Positions 34,716-46,320 are shown, numbered from the stretch's first letter. The stretch: DNA of 64,000 bases from Tetrastigma voinierianum (GCA_016808115.1 JAEQBH010006828.1:268349-332348), one strand, 5' to 3'. Program-made: numbers and translations. Notes: generated by a model not told the origin, from the sequence alone.

Positions 34716-34925
34716 AACATGTCTCTAGTCTTTTTTCTCTCAAGCCGGGGAGGATGACCTATAGTCATTTCCGAACTGATCTTCATTTGGCTCTAAACCT
34801 AAACCCTAAAATGTTCCTTCTAAAACATGGCATTTAATGAACATAAATGTCCCCGATGCTGAGAACACATCTCATGTAACTACACTACGCAACTAATAGG
34901 AGACAACTAACTCGGATATCGTGCG
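34716..34925 (-). repeat. Inverted segment of the same LTR
   Basis: The minus strand of this piece matches 44830-45000. Examples are GACATTTATGTTCATTAAAT, GAGCCAAATGAAGATC and ATGACTATAGGTCATCCTCC. It sits between the direct LTR half and the gag of F, where LTR end, primer site and leader should be. Confidence 0.75.
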
Positions 34926-36290
34926 AGCGCACCTCATGACATTATACCCCCGCCGAGGGACATTATACCCCTTGGGCCGAGGAGCCCAATGCCTACGTGT
35001 CAATGAGGATCACATTCCCTAAGGGTGAGTGCACCTCATGCATATACCCCCCGCGAGGATGGCGTTGAGGCCTTATCTCGGTGCCCCCGCCTCCTAGATT
35101 TTCATGGTATGGAAAATGAAAATCCATAACATCCGAGGATTTCTTGAGTGGAAGTTTGCACACCTCAAAGAGGGTGCAACCGATATGGAGTCATAGTTGA
35201 AAGCTTTCCTTTGACCTCAAAGACAAAGCCAAGGACCATCGTGAACTACAGAGTCGCAGTATACTTTTGAAGAAATTCTTCAGTGCTCACAAGACCAACA
35301 ATTTGAAGAGGCAAATCTACACCTTTGTAGCTCATGACAGTGAAAAATTTTATCAGTGCTGGGAAAGGTATCTTGAAACCATTAATGCATGCCCACACCA
35401 TGGCTTCGATACGTGGATGTTGGTCAACCATTTTTATGATGGAATGTCCCCTGCCATGAAACAACTCTTGGAGACCATGTGGAGGGACTTCCTCAACAAG
35501 AATCCTGATGGAGCCATGGACTTCCTCAACTATGTTGCTGAGACCTCCAAAGCTTGGGATGAAACAAATCCCAGGGAAACTGATAGACATAGGCCACCAG
35601 TAAACCAAAGGGGATTTATATATTCACTGGCAGAGGATGTGGAACTAAAGGCTAAGTCAGCTCCACCCTAACTGTGGCTGATGGAAGAACTGAAATGTAG
35701 AAATCACAGCTGTGTACGGGCAGCGGATCGAACACCAGGTTCTCCAACCATGCTTCACTTTCCAATCCATTGGTCACCAAGGAGAGCATTGTCCACTTTC
35801 CCTCAAGAAGGGATTCATGGTTGAACATGCAAATGTCAGGGCCAAAATAGCCACCACCGATCTAGTATGGCAACACCTACAATCCTAACCGAAGAACCAA
35901 TTTAACCTCTCCCGGAAGCCTAAACCTCCAAGATATGTTCCCCTCAGGTGCACAAAGAACAATACAAAGGGCCCACCTTCAAGAGCTAAAGAACCACCAA
36001 CCTCATCCCCGTTGAGAAAGCTATCATGAATTCGAGGCGCGGTGGGGGAATTTTGTAGAGGAGCAGATAGCTATTAATGCTCAGTTGAATCAAAGAATAG
36101 AAAATGTAGAAAGCTCCGTGAACAAAATAATTGATGGGTTCCACAATAGCCTCAATAAGAAAATTGATACCCTGCAGTCATCCATCACAAGACTAACCAA
36201 TCAGCAGCAGGTGCAGGAGCAAGGGAGATTCCCTTCCTGCATAATCGCCATCTCTAGGGGAGTGCATGGACCAAGCTATGCGTTGAGCTC
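34926..36290 (+). pseudogene. Element F Gag
   Basis: The best-preserved Gag of the window. The open frame 35267-35671 holds MKKFFSAHKTNNLKRQIYTF, HDSEKFYQCWERYLETINAC, PHHGFDTWMLVNHFYDGMSP and AMDFLNYVAETSKAWDE. Upstream, 34926-35266 has the N-terminal part with frame breaks. Around 35750-35830 a decayed GHQGEHCP zinc-knuckle-like segment is seen. The frame 36085-36297 encodes a heptad-like part with NQRIENVESSVNKIIDGFHN and NKKIDTLQSS, probably a coiled coil. Athila-type Gag; it would assemble particles. Confidence 0.85.
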
Positions 36291-36299
36291 GCACTAAAA

Positions 36300-36979
36300 A
36301 TGGATGAATTTAAGGCCATTACCTTGAGGGAGTGGTAAGAAATTGAACAGCTAAAGGCTCAAACCTATTGGAGAGAGTAGAGAAGAAGAGGAATTAGAGC
36401 TAGAACATATATTCATTAAAGAAGATTCGATGAAGAAAAGCATGCCTCCTCCCTTTCCCCAAGCACTGAGAGACAAAAAGAAGACCTCTAAACAAGCAAT
36501 CATCCTAGAAGTGCTAAGGCAGGTAAAGGTGAACATCCCACTGCTTGACATGATCAAACAGGTTCCAACCTATGCTAATTTCTAGCGGACCTGCGGCACA
36601 AGAAAGGGCTGGGTATCGACAAGAAGGCCTTTCCCGATCAACAAGCCGCTCCATCATCTAGTACAAAACCTTGGTGAAATACGAAGATCCAGGATCCCCC
36701 ACCATCCCAATCAACATTGGAGGGATCTGCATAGATAAGGCACTGCTGGATTTGGGAGCCAATGTCAACCTACTGCCATACTGCACAAGCAGCTAGGGCT
36801 CGGGAGCTGAAGCCTACAACAATTCCTATCCTGCCAGACGATCATTGAAAATCCCAAAGGGAATAGTGAAGGATGTCTTGGTGAAGGTGGATAAGTTTTA
36901 TTATCCGGTAGACTGCGCGGTTCTTGATACGGAGCCTGTAGCAGAGGGCATTAACCAAGTGCCATTCATACTTGGGAGG
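36300..36979 (+). pseudogene. Element F linker and truncated protease
   Basis: The linker is readable at 36511-36570 (VLRQVKVNIPLLDMIKQVPT). The protease follows: YEDPGSPTIPINIGG, CIDKALLDLGANVNLLPY (active-site DLGA), KIPKGIVKDVLVKVDKFYY, and ...QVPFILGR, which ends abruptly at the LTR start. In E the protease continues for about 55 codons beyond this point. Everything from there to the polypurine tract is deleted. Confidence 0.85.
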
Positions 36980-39704
36980 TGATTAGTACCCAAATAGTGC
37001 TATTTTGAGCCCTGTTTATTGCAGGTTTTAAGCACTTTTTGTGTAGTAATCAACTTAAATAACCCAATTGATACATTGAGGTCTCGGCCTTGCTACTGAT
37101 CACATTTGTAGCTTACTTTAGTTTCTCATAGCCAAATACCTCATTATCTTCAATCCGATTCAAACACGACAGAACCCGAGCCGACCAAGATGCATGATCG
37201 AACTAGAGGAAATTTGAAGCAAAAAATGCAGAAGAGAAGGAAGGCATTGTGGAAGCCAGTGTGGCTGCGAAATTTCAGAATTCGTAAATTTCGCAACACC
37301 GTCCCGCTGACCGCTGACCTACTTTGTTCGTGGGCAGATAAATTTTCCTTTATGTAATTTTGGTTCCTTTATACTATTTTTGTAATTTTGGTACTCGGGA
37401 GCACCTATATAAGTTCAAATTTAAGCTTTCAGAATATCAATCACCCTACCACATCAATTCCACTAATAAAATTGGGCACCAAGCTCTCTCCTCCCGTCGC
37501 CGGTGATTTTCCATTTCCTTCGCTCTTGACATTTTTCATCAACCAAACACCCTTGATGATGACAAATCAAGGGATGTTCGGCTAAAACCCCCTTGATTAG
37601 TACCCAAAAAGTGCTATTTTGAGTCCTATTCAAGATAGGTTTTGAGTGTTTTTTGCGTACTAATCATGTGGATTAAGCCAATTGACATGTGCATGTCCAC
37701 TTAGTACCACTAATTTCGTTTCGAGTTTGTTTTTGGTAATTTTGCAAAGCCTTTATGCAGCCTCGCCACACTCCCCAAGTTTGGTGTCAGATTGCGCCGA
37801 ATGTTGAGAATTTCTGATTTCATCGTCGTAAATGAAGAAATGTCAAGGAACTGATGAAACGGAAGACGCGAAGCAACGCAGGATAACAGATTTTTTATGC
37901 ATTGCAAAATTTTCAACCATAGCGAAAAATTCTCGCAATCCCTCGCAGGGGGGCCGCTTATGCACAGTTACTTATGCTAGCTAAATTTCGCCATCATATT
38001 TAAAATTCGCCATCATAGCGAAAGTTACCGTGCATAGCAAAATTTGACTTTCGCGATGCCTTTGTATTTTCGCTATGATAATAAATTCACGCATAAATAA
38101 ATCTCTCCCGTGTTTTGGTTCAAAACGACCTCGCCTTGTATAATTCCCATTTTGTCCCTATTGTAATCATATGTTTTAGGTATTTTGGTATTTCACACAT
38201 TTCGATGCTATATAAGCCACCTTATAGCCAGAACCCTAACTGGACGCTTTTTACCTAAGCTTTGTTTTTAGGGTTACATTTTTCTCTTTTCTCTTCTTCT
38301 CATTTTGTCGGCCAAACACACCTGAGGATGACAACTCAAGGGATGCTTGGCTGCTCAAAGCCTGGAAGAGTGAGGGTCATTTAGCCTTTCGTTATCGTGG
38401 TCTGGGCAAGGTCCCCATGTTTTAAATGGAATAGGTACTGCATTTATGGTTCCAAACTTCCCAAACTAGGGTTTAATGCTATTTAACGTGTTTCTTTGGT
38501 CAATACTGCCATGTTTTAGGTTCAAGGTATTCTAATGGTGTATGCAATCGACATTCATTAGATGTCATTTACGAGCCATTGAAATGAGGTTAAATGCTAT
38601 GTTTTCAAACTGATTGGAACACTAAATGCTCAGTATTTGTTTTAACTCAAATAAGAGTGCTTTAAGGGTTAGTTTTTAAAGCTAAACAAAGATCCTGGCT
38701 GTTATGACTATATGTCATTTGGTCTCTAATGCGAGGAAATGACCCATGACACCTTAATAACCCCATTTTATCAAGACCATTTCACACTTCATTTTAAGTT
38801 ATTTCAGCTAGCTCAAAGACACTAACTCCAACACTTTAATGCAACCGAAAACTAAACAAAAGTCTCACCATTTTTAATCATGATATGAATCATTCAGGGA
38901 TGAAAACCCATCCCTATGTTCAACCTTTAATCGCTATACTCAGAAGAGTTTGACTACTAGCAGAGGGAGGAAAAATAGAAACAAATTTTGTTGATTCGAT
39001 CACCCTATCGTGGCACCTAATCACCCTCATCCTCGCGGAAGGCCATTGCGCCGCCAGGTGTCGGTTGTTCTTTCGCTTTCAGTAAGCATTTATGGGTGTC
39101 ATGTCTACTTCTCACCCAGTTAAAACTTCCTAGGCATGTCCCTCACCAACGCAGATGGCAAGCTTCTTTGGGTTCAATGGATACTTACTACTCAGATTCA
39201 ATCGATACCCATTAGTTTGCCTCTTATTAGTTGTCGTAGGGCAGCTTGTGGAGGTGTGTTCTTTATCAGTTCGGGGAAAGCATTTATGCTCATTAAATGC
39301 ATATGTTCAAGAGGAAAACTTTTAGGGTTTAGGTTTTAAAGTTAAATGAAGATCCGGTTCGAGAAATGACTATAGGTCATCCTCCCCAACGCGAGGAAAA
39401 AGACTGAGAACATGTCACGACTTGTAACCCTAAGCCCAGTGGTCCGAGACTTCAAGGAGTTCTTTTATACTTTATTTAGAACTATTTCCAGTTTTTAACC
39501 ATTCACCCACACTGTTTTTTTACACAAATCCTTAAATCCAAAGAGGAAACATCATTTTCAATCCACTCCAACACTTCTCTCACGAAGAAAACTCATCCTC
39601 ATGTTCGAATCTCTGACCACTATACCGTACAAAGAGTCTCGCACGATAGGATTTGTGGATATAAATTTTGTTGATTCTGATACACCTACTTTGCATGCTG
39701 ATCA
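36980..39704 (+). repeat. LTR shared by F (3') and E (5'), split by solo LTR Y
   Basis: Parts 36980-37593 and 39024-39704 join to a 1.29-kb LTR matching 44013-45307. The end GCTGATCA is followed by AA and the primer site. The terminal hairpin arms are 36980-37000 and 37032-37052, with a 31-nt loop. Confidence 0.8.
37594..39023 (+). mobile_element. Solo LTR Y (D family)
   Basis: A 1430-bp unit starting TGATTAGTACCC and ending GTGGCACCTAATCA. Its interior and end match the D LTRs (CACCCTA(T/C)CGTGGCAC before the end). Flanks are CCCCT at 37589-37593 and CCCTC at 39024-39028, an approximate 5-bp duplication in a C-run. Comparison with 34665-34690 shows that the host LTR is continuous across it. 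It has GCGAAA words at 37917-38095 and hairpin arms at 37594-37614 and 37646-37666. Confidence 0.8.
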
Positions 39705-39706
39705 AA

Positions 39707-39731
39707 TGGCGCCGTTGTTGGGAATGGTGCC
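39707..39731 (+). other. Element E primer binding site (tRNA-Asp type)
   Basis: TGGCGCCGTTGTTGGGAA is followed by TGGTGCC, two bases inside the LTR end. It complements the plant tRNA-Asp 3' end apart from GTTGTT for GTTGCC. Confidence 0.85.
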
Positions 39732-40025
39732 CTAGTGAGAAAGAGAAGCTATGAACTTGTGATCCACATCACAAGTATTGGTGAATTCTCATTTCTTTTT
39801 TATTTTACCATTTTTCCCCATTTACAGTTCACTGCAGGGGAATTTGGAATTTTGTACTGTTCATACAGATTTTTCCTTGTTTTTCTATTTTAACTAACAT
39901 CAACCTTTCTGGTAGCCTTGTTTTTGTTGGTTTCTTGCTTGTTGTGTGTGTTCATAGCAGCTTATGCAGTGGGACAGAAACAATGCAAGCAGATTGGAAA
40001 GGCTTAGTGCCCAAATAACAAGGGT
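39732..40025 (+). other. Element E leader
   Basis: Non-coding leader with CTTGTGATCCACATCACAAG (about 39754), a partly self-complementary stretch. GTGATCCACATC is also seen, inverted, in the A leader at about 10461-10475. Confidence 0.55.
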
Positions 40026-41440
40026 GTGAAATCGCTCCGCACAAAGAACCGCATGGATCTCCACTCCGAAGAGCGTGCCAGAGCTACTCAGGAGGTTCAA
40101 AGGGGGCCCTATGCCTACAAGTCAATGAGGGATAACATACACCCCCCAAGGGTGAGTGCACCCTCATACATTATACCCCCTGGCCGAGGGATGTGGGCAA
40201 AGGAGGCCCATCTCGCGCCCTCGCTCCCAACTTTGCGAGATGAAAATGAAAATCCTTGCCACACACATCCGGGATTTTGAGGAAGTTTGCACAACTTTCA
40301 AAGAGGGTGCAACCGATATGGAGTTGCTGAAGTTGAAAGCTTTCCCTTTAACCCTCAAAGATAAAGCCAAAATTTGGCTTAATTCACTAAGGCCAAGGAC
40401 CATCAGAATCGCGAGCCGCAGTGCACTTTTGCAGTTAAGTTCTTCGCCCACAAGACCAACAATTTGAAAAGGCAATTCACCTTTGCACTCATGATAATGA
40501 GAAATTTTATCATGGCTGGAAAGGTATATAGGAGACCCATCGTGCTTGCCCCTCACCATGGCTTTGATACTGGATGGCAGAATCACTTCTACGATGGAAT
40601 GTCCCCTGCCATGAAACAAATCTTGGAGACCATGTGTGGAGGGGACTTCCTCAGCATGAATCCTGATGAAGCCATGGATTTCCTCAACTATGTGGCTGAA
40701 ACCTCAAAGGGATAGGATGATCCGAACCTAAGGGAGGTAGAGAGAATGAAGCAGACAACAAATCAAAGGGGAGGCATATATTCACCACGAGGTCTGAACT
40801 AAAGGCTAAGTTTTCCACCCCGACCAAGAATGGAAGAACTTGAAATAAGAAATCGCCAGGAGGTACTAGGGCAAGGATCGATTTTCCGTGTCCTCCAACC
40901 ATGCTCTTCACTTCAAGTGAATCCACTGGTCACCAAGGAAAGAATTGTCCAATTTCTCCCTTAGTAAGGGATTTGATGGTTGAAAATGCAAATGTTATGG
41001 GCCAAAATAGGCTACCAACTGATGCCCAGTATGGCAACACCTACAATCCCAACTGGAAGAACCACCCCAACCTCCTAGAAGCCTAACCTCCAATATATGT
41101 TCCCCAAGTGTCAACAAAGAAAGAATGCATGGGTCCACCTCTCAACAAGAAGCGCCCACCAACCTCATCACCTGGGCTGAGCAAGCTATCATGAATTTGA
41201 GCAGAAGGGAATTTTGTAGAGGAGCAGAAAGCTATTAATGCTCAATTGAACCAAAGAATAGAAAATGTAGAAAGCTCCATGAACAAAAGAATTGATGGGC
41301 TCCATAATAGCCTTAACAAAAAAATTGATACCCTACAGTCATCCATCACAAGTCTGACCAATCAGCAGCAGGTGAAGGAGCAAGGGAGATTCCCTTCCCA
41401 AACACTGCCCAATCCTAAGGGAGTGCATGAATAAGCCATA
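40026..41440 (+). pseudogene. Element E Gag
   Basis: Frames 40026-40280, 40156-40467, 40464-40715, 40901-41086 and 41246-41434 join into one Gag. It reads MRDNIHPPRVSAPS, EEVCTTFKEGATDMELLKLK, AFPLTLKDKAKIWLNSLRPR, then after a frameshift YDGMSPAMKQ and GGDFLSMNPDEAMDFLNYVA. GHQGKNCPISPLVRDLM (zinc-knuckle-like remnant), YGNTYNPNWKNHPN, and a coiled-coil part with NQRIENVESSMNKRIDGLHN and PNPKGVHE follow. Compared with F the N-terminal half is better preserved and the core is worse. Confidence 0.85.
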
Positions 41441-41639
41441 CGAGTGAGCCTACATCAAAATGGATGAAGTTAAGGCCATTATCACCTTGAGGAGTGGTAA
41501 GGAAATTGAGGAACCAAGGCCCAAACCTGCTGGAGAGACTAGAGAAGAAGAGGAAGTGAGAGCCAGAACACATATTCATTAAAGAAGATTTGATGAAAGT
41601 ACGCCTCCTCCATTTCCCTAAGTAATCGAGGCAAAAAAG

Positions 41640-42300
41640 AAGGCCTCCAAGCAAGAAGGCATCCTGGAAGTGCTAAGGCAGGTAAAGGTGAACATCCCAC
41701 TACTTGACATGATCAAACAGGTTCCAACCTATGCTAAATTTCTAAAGGACCTGTGCACAGTCAAGAAAGGGTCAGCATCGACAAGAAGGCCTTCGACTGA
41801 AAGCAAGTCAGGCTCCACATCTAGTGCAAAACCTGGTGAAATACAAAGATCTTGATCCCCACGATCTCGCCTCAACATCGAGGGATTCGTATATATAAGG
41901 CAATCATTGATTTCGGGGAGCGGTCAACCTACTACCATACTCAGCTGCATACACTAGCTTAGAGAGGTGAAGCCTACCAACATCAGCTGATCGATTAGTG
42001 AAAATCCCAAAGGGAATAGTGGAGGATGTTTTGGTGAAGGTGAATAAGTTTTATTATCCGGAAGATTTCGTGGTTCTTGATATGGAGCCTGTAGCAGAGG
42101 GCATTCACCAAGTGCCCATCATACTTGGGAGGCCATTCTTGGCCACATCTATGCCAGCAATCAACTCCGCCAGAATGGAGTCATGCAACTCTCCTTGGCA
42201 ATATGACTTGAGCTCAACATTTTTCTACCCGAGCAAATGCATCGCCAAGAGGATGAGGAGCAGAATTCAAATGAAGTATGTGTGAGTGATAAGGTGGAAA
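41640..42300 (+). pseudogene. Element E linker and aspartic protease
   Basis: The linker LRQVKVNIPLLDMIKQVP lies at 41670-41730. The active-site part (about 41880-41945) is damaged: the DLGAN of F is here a frameshifted DFGE-like remnant. The C-terminal half is open at 41998-42285, with KIPKGIVEDVLVKVNKFYYP, VVLDMEPVAEGIHQVPIILG and RPFLATSMPAINS. The family normally continues into reverse transcriptase; here it does not. Cleavage of Gag would be its role. Confidence 0.82.
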
Positions 42301-44000
42301 ACACAAAGGCACAAGAACTACAGAAGAACTGATGAAGAACAATGAAGCAGTTAATGAAGAACTAACTACACCAGTCACTCCTCCTGCAACAGTGATCCCA
42401 CCACCACCACCAGAGAGCAGGATGCTTAACACAAAGGAGCAGAAGCTGGATTCAACTGCAGCACACCATCAGTAAGCACGGAGGAGTCTTCTCCGACCCC
42501 ATGAAACCTCGTGCTACATTTCGGGGGAGTGGCTTCTGCAATATCTCAGAAGTCACTAATTTAATTGCTTAGTTTTGTTAATGATCTTGTTGTGATCAGT
42601 TGTTTGGCTTGTTTTTCTTTGTGTTGGCAAATGGGCCGCAAAGATCAGCCACTCCAATTCCAAGAATACCTTAGCCTCGTCCGCTGTGCCGAGGATGATT
42701 CTTCATCAGCCACCAATCGAGGGAGGTACTGCCTCCTCCACTAACTTTCCATCTACACCCCACGTTGCATACGGGCACGGTCAAAGAGTTAAGTGGTTGG
42801 CGGATGTGTTCCATACTATTTTATTTATTTCATGAACACTCCAAGCCACCAAAGCCCATTTTGTATGTTAATGGCTTGTTGTGTACTTCATTTTAAAAGT
42901 TGAGGTAATTTTGTGAAATACATCAAGTATATATTTCATACAGCTCTCTATGTTTTTGTACACTTTTGCAACCAAATTTTCTACCCCCATTTTTTTTGTA
43001 TGGCTCATTTCCGTGAGTTGAAAACCCAAATACGCAAATACCTTCAATGCTAAACTAGTTCCATGCATGATCGAGTTGTTAGCTCTGCTGAAGACCCCGT
43101 ATTCCCAGCCCCTTGTCTTCCACCTCATTAGCTGTCTCAAACACATTGTGAAGGCACTTCTAATTTTCTTCTATTAGGCCGAGAAGCTTTATCCCCTTAC
43201 TTGCAAACCACTTTAGCTTTCTGGCTACTACCTTATGTGTTAAGGACCCCATGAAAAGAAGGCCAATGTGTCTTCCAAAAGAAAAAAAGAAAGAAAAGAA
43301 AAAGAAAAAGAAAAAAAGAAAAGAAAGAGAATAGAAAGCTTCGGCGCTTGCTCAAACCCCGAGCGTGGTCCGAGGGGTCTACTAAGGAAAAGCCTTTAAA
43401 GCCTCGGGTGCCCTAAACCAATTGTCGGGAGCCACCGACTTAGTGCTCAAGCATGGTGGATGGGTGAAGTTTAACGAGTTGTGGTGCTGGATTCTCGAAA
43501 TCATTCGGTGCCCTGGGTGAAACCTCAGAGAGTTAAGGTCGAAGATCCTCGACTGATGCCCTAAACCTTAGTCAATTGGAGTCATTGATGGATCCTACAT
43601 CACTTCGTGAAGTCGAAGTTCTCAAAGACAGATCCTACAATACAATAGAAGTGTGAAATAAGAGTGAACCGATCTATTTAGGTTGGTCAACAATCTAAGG
43701 TATCGGGTAGCTGTCATGCAGGGGCGGGAAAGTAGCTACAGCCTTATCGGGTAAAAAACCGATCACCTAAACACTTAGATTTCGGGGTGGAAGTTCGTGT
43801 TGATTTCGAATGGACACCGCTTATGAAACTTGTCTCGTATGGGCATTTATTCTCCCAAGTCGGGTTTTTGGCGTGGTCCCAATTTTCATAATCGAGGGTG
43901 GCATTACTTATACAAGACTTTTTTAACAAACAAGACTGTATACACATAAATCGCATGATCTTCCTTCTTTTATCATTGCTAAGGGACTAGCAATGTGTCT
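42301..44000 (+). other. Element E 3' untranslated region with conserved block
   Basis: No RT, RNase H or integrase. A short post-protease part is followed by non-coding DNA. The conserved block at 43270-43650 has an AAAGAAAAAGAAAAAG tract, GTGGTCCGAGGGGTCTACTA, AAAGCCTTTAAAGCC, GCCCTAAACC and GGGAGCCACCGACT. It matches D very closely, and A and B in order. Confidence 0.65.
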
Positions 44001-44012
44001 GGGCTGGGAGAG
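44001..44012 (+). other. Element E polypurine tract
   Basis: GGGCTGGGAGAG directly precedes TGATTAGTACC. The TGGGAG within it is the likely partner in the F deletion. Confidence 0.75.
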
Positions 44013-45307
44013 TGATTAGTACCCAAACAAGGTATTTTCGAGTCTCGTTTATTGCAAGTTTTAAGTACTTTTGTGTACTAATCTACTTAAATAACCCAAT
44101 TGATACATTACTAACCTTGGCCATGAATAATCACATTTTATGGCTATTTTTGTAAGTTTTGTAGCCTGGGAGTCATTTTGAGCCGATTCAAACAGCACAA
44201 AACCCGAGCGAACTCAAAGATGCATGATCATTTCAAAAGAGACGGTGGCAAAAATGCGTAAGATAAGGAAGAATTTGTGGAATTTGGCAAAGACAGAGGT
44301 TTGAGAATTTCGTTGTGTCATGTAGATTTCACAACACCGCTCCCGCACTCGTGTTGTCGATCGCTGACTCCGCTTTTTGTGGTTTTCAGATAAATCTACC
44401 CTTGATGTAATTTTTTGGTCCCTTTATACATTTTGTAATTTCCTTGGTACCGAGGCATCTATATAAGCTCACTAATCTTCGTAACATCAATCAACTTTCG
44501 CCCATCAATCACTCAACAAAATTGGCGCCAAATTTCCTCTCCTCCGCCAGGTGATTTCTCCTTTCCTTCACTTTTTCTTGCACTTTCACAAGCCAAACAC
44601 CCCTCGATGATGACAAATCAAGATGTTGGGCTAAACCCCCTATCCTTGAAGAAATATCAAGTACCACTTGGCGTAAGTCGGCTGCTTCTCGCTTCCCAGA
44701 CGCATTTATAAGTATTCGAAGTTCCGCTTCTCAATTTTAGGTTAAAAATCTAGGCATGCCCTCACCACTGTATTTGGCAAGTTTTTGTCTGGCTGATGCT
44801 TAGTACTAGATCCATCGATATCCAAGCATTGTCTCCTATTAGTTACTGTAGGTAATGGCGAGATGTGTTCTCACTGCCGTGGACATTTATGTTCATTAAA
44901 TGCCAAGTGTTTAGCGACATTTTAGGTTTAGGTTTTAGAGCCAAATGAAGATCCTGCTCGAAATGACTATAGGTCATCCTCCCAACGCGAGGAAAAAGAC
45001 CCGGAAGATATAATGATATATGAACTCTAACCCAGTGGCCCAAGACTTCAAGGAGTTCTTTTTCTAATTTTATTTCAATTTATTTTCAGTTTTCAACCAT
45101 TCACCCACACTGTTTTTTTACACAAATCCTGAAATCCAAAGAGGAAACACCATTTCAATCCACTGCAACTCTTCTCTCACGAAGAAAACCCATCCCCGTG
45201 TTCGACCCTGCACTACCATAAGTACCAAAGAGCCTATGTTACTAGTGAAGAGAACCCTAGGATACAAAATTTTGTTGGATTCCAGACACCCTGCCTGCAT
45301 TCAATCA
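44013..45307 (+). repeat. Element E 3' LTR
   Basis: 1295 bp, TGATTAGTACCC to ...GCATTCAATCA. It is the uninterrupted reference copy for the F-E LTR family. C has a relative of about 1303 bp in the other orientation. Confidence 0.85.
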
Positions 45308-46292
45308 CTAGGGTCGTTTCATCTATCCTTCGAGACTCTCGCATCTCGGGTTTGGCTCATCCTAAGCTTTAGATGCTTCGCTACGTAGTTTAGGAAGTCC
45401 ATGGATTCTTCCTGATTTGCTCATGAAGTCCCTCCACACTTAGTCTCTTAATAATTTGTCATCTAGGACATTCTCATAAAAATGATTGATCAGCATCCAT
45501 GTGTCAAAGCCATAGTGAGGACAAAATGATACTCTAAGTACCTTTCCTTAACCCGGTAGAATTTCACTGGGCTACAAGGTAAATCGCTTTCGATCGTTAT
45601 CTTGGTGTGTGGAGAAAATTTTCAAGAACTCAAATAAGATTTTTTTGTCCAATTCGAATGAATTTCATTTTAAAGTGTCGAGCCAAATTTGGTCTTATCC
45701 TTAAGAGTCGAGGAAAAAACTTCAGCCCATCAGATCCATATTGAAGCATCCTCTTGAAGGTGTTGCGCACTTCCTCAAATTCCCTAATGTGTGAGGTGTT
45801 CACTCTCCATAAACAAGGTCGAGCAGGCACAATGTAAGGGTCGACAACTGGTCCTGTGGGGCACAATACATGAGGGTATCCACCTGGGGATGTATGTGGT
45901 CTGATGGACTTATATGCACAGATTCTCTATACCCCGGCCAAGCTCACGCTCGTGTGGAGGCTCCATCTAATCATCACTCAAGCTCACTTCACAACTTTGT
46001 TCCTGTAGGGCATTGATTCTTTCTAATCATTCATTGTGTTCCTATCCCAAGATGCATAAACTCCTACAGAAAACAGCACAAACACAAAGAAGAAACGAAA
46101 ACCAAAGGCCAAAAAAGGCTACCGTTAGCTAAGATAATAAAAAAAAAAAGAAATTGTGTATGGACAAAGATAAAATCGAATCAACCTAATGCTGAATCGC
46201 TATGAGAAATAAAAGTAAAGACAAAAAGGATTAAAAGTTCACCAATACTTGTGATATGGATCCCAAGTTCAACAACTCATCACTTGCACTAA
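45308..46292 (-). pseudogene. Remnant C: Gag N-terminal half
   Basis: On the minus strand, 45630-45866 encodes a piece with HIREFEEVRNTFKRMLQYG, and around 45560-45400 PHYGFDTWMLINHFYE is readable. The Gag is cut where the E 3' LTR ends, at the position corresponding to DEPNPRE, so the rest of C has been lost from this side. It is a more diverged Gag than those of A, E and F. A leader lies at 46000-46290. Confidence 0.75.
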
Positions 46293-46320
46293 GGCACCAT
46301 CCCCAAAGAATCTACACCCA
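46293..46320 (-). other. Remnant C primer binding site, decayed
   Basis: The minus strand reads TGGGTGTAGATTCTTTGGGG followed by ATGGTGCC. The second half keeps the GGGGATGGTGCC of B. Confidence 0.55.

Larger units (their letters stand above)
36980..45307 (+). mobile_element. Element E: Athila-like, gag-protease only, in tandem with F
   Basis: 5' LTR 36980-39704 (split by solo LTR Y), primer site 39707, gag-protease 40026-42300, 3' untranslated region, polypurine tract 44001-44012, 3' LTR 44013-45307. Without Y both LTRs are about 1.29 kb. The 4.3-kb interior has neither pol nor the GC-rich extra region of A and B. The 5' LTR also serves as the 3' LTR of F, giving LTR-F-LTR-E-LTR. No convincing target duplication was seen around E or the whole array. 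Confidence 0.82.
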
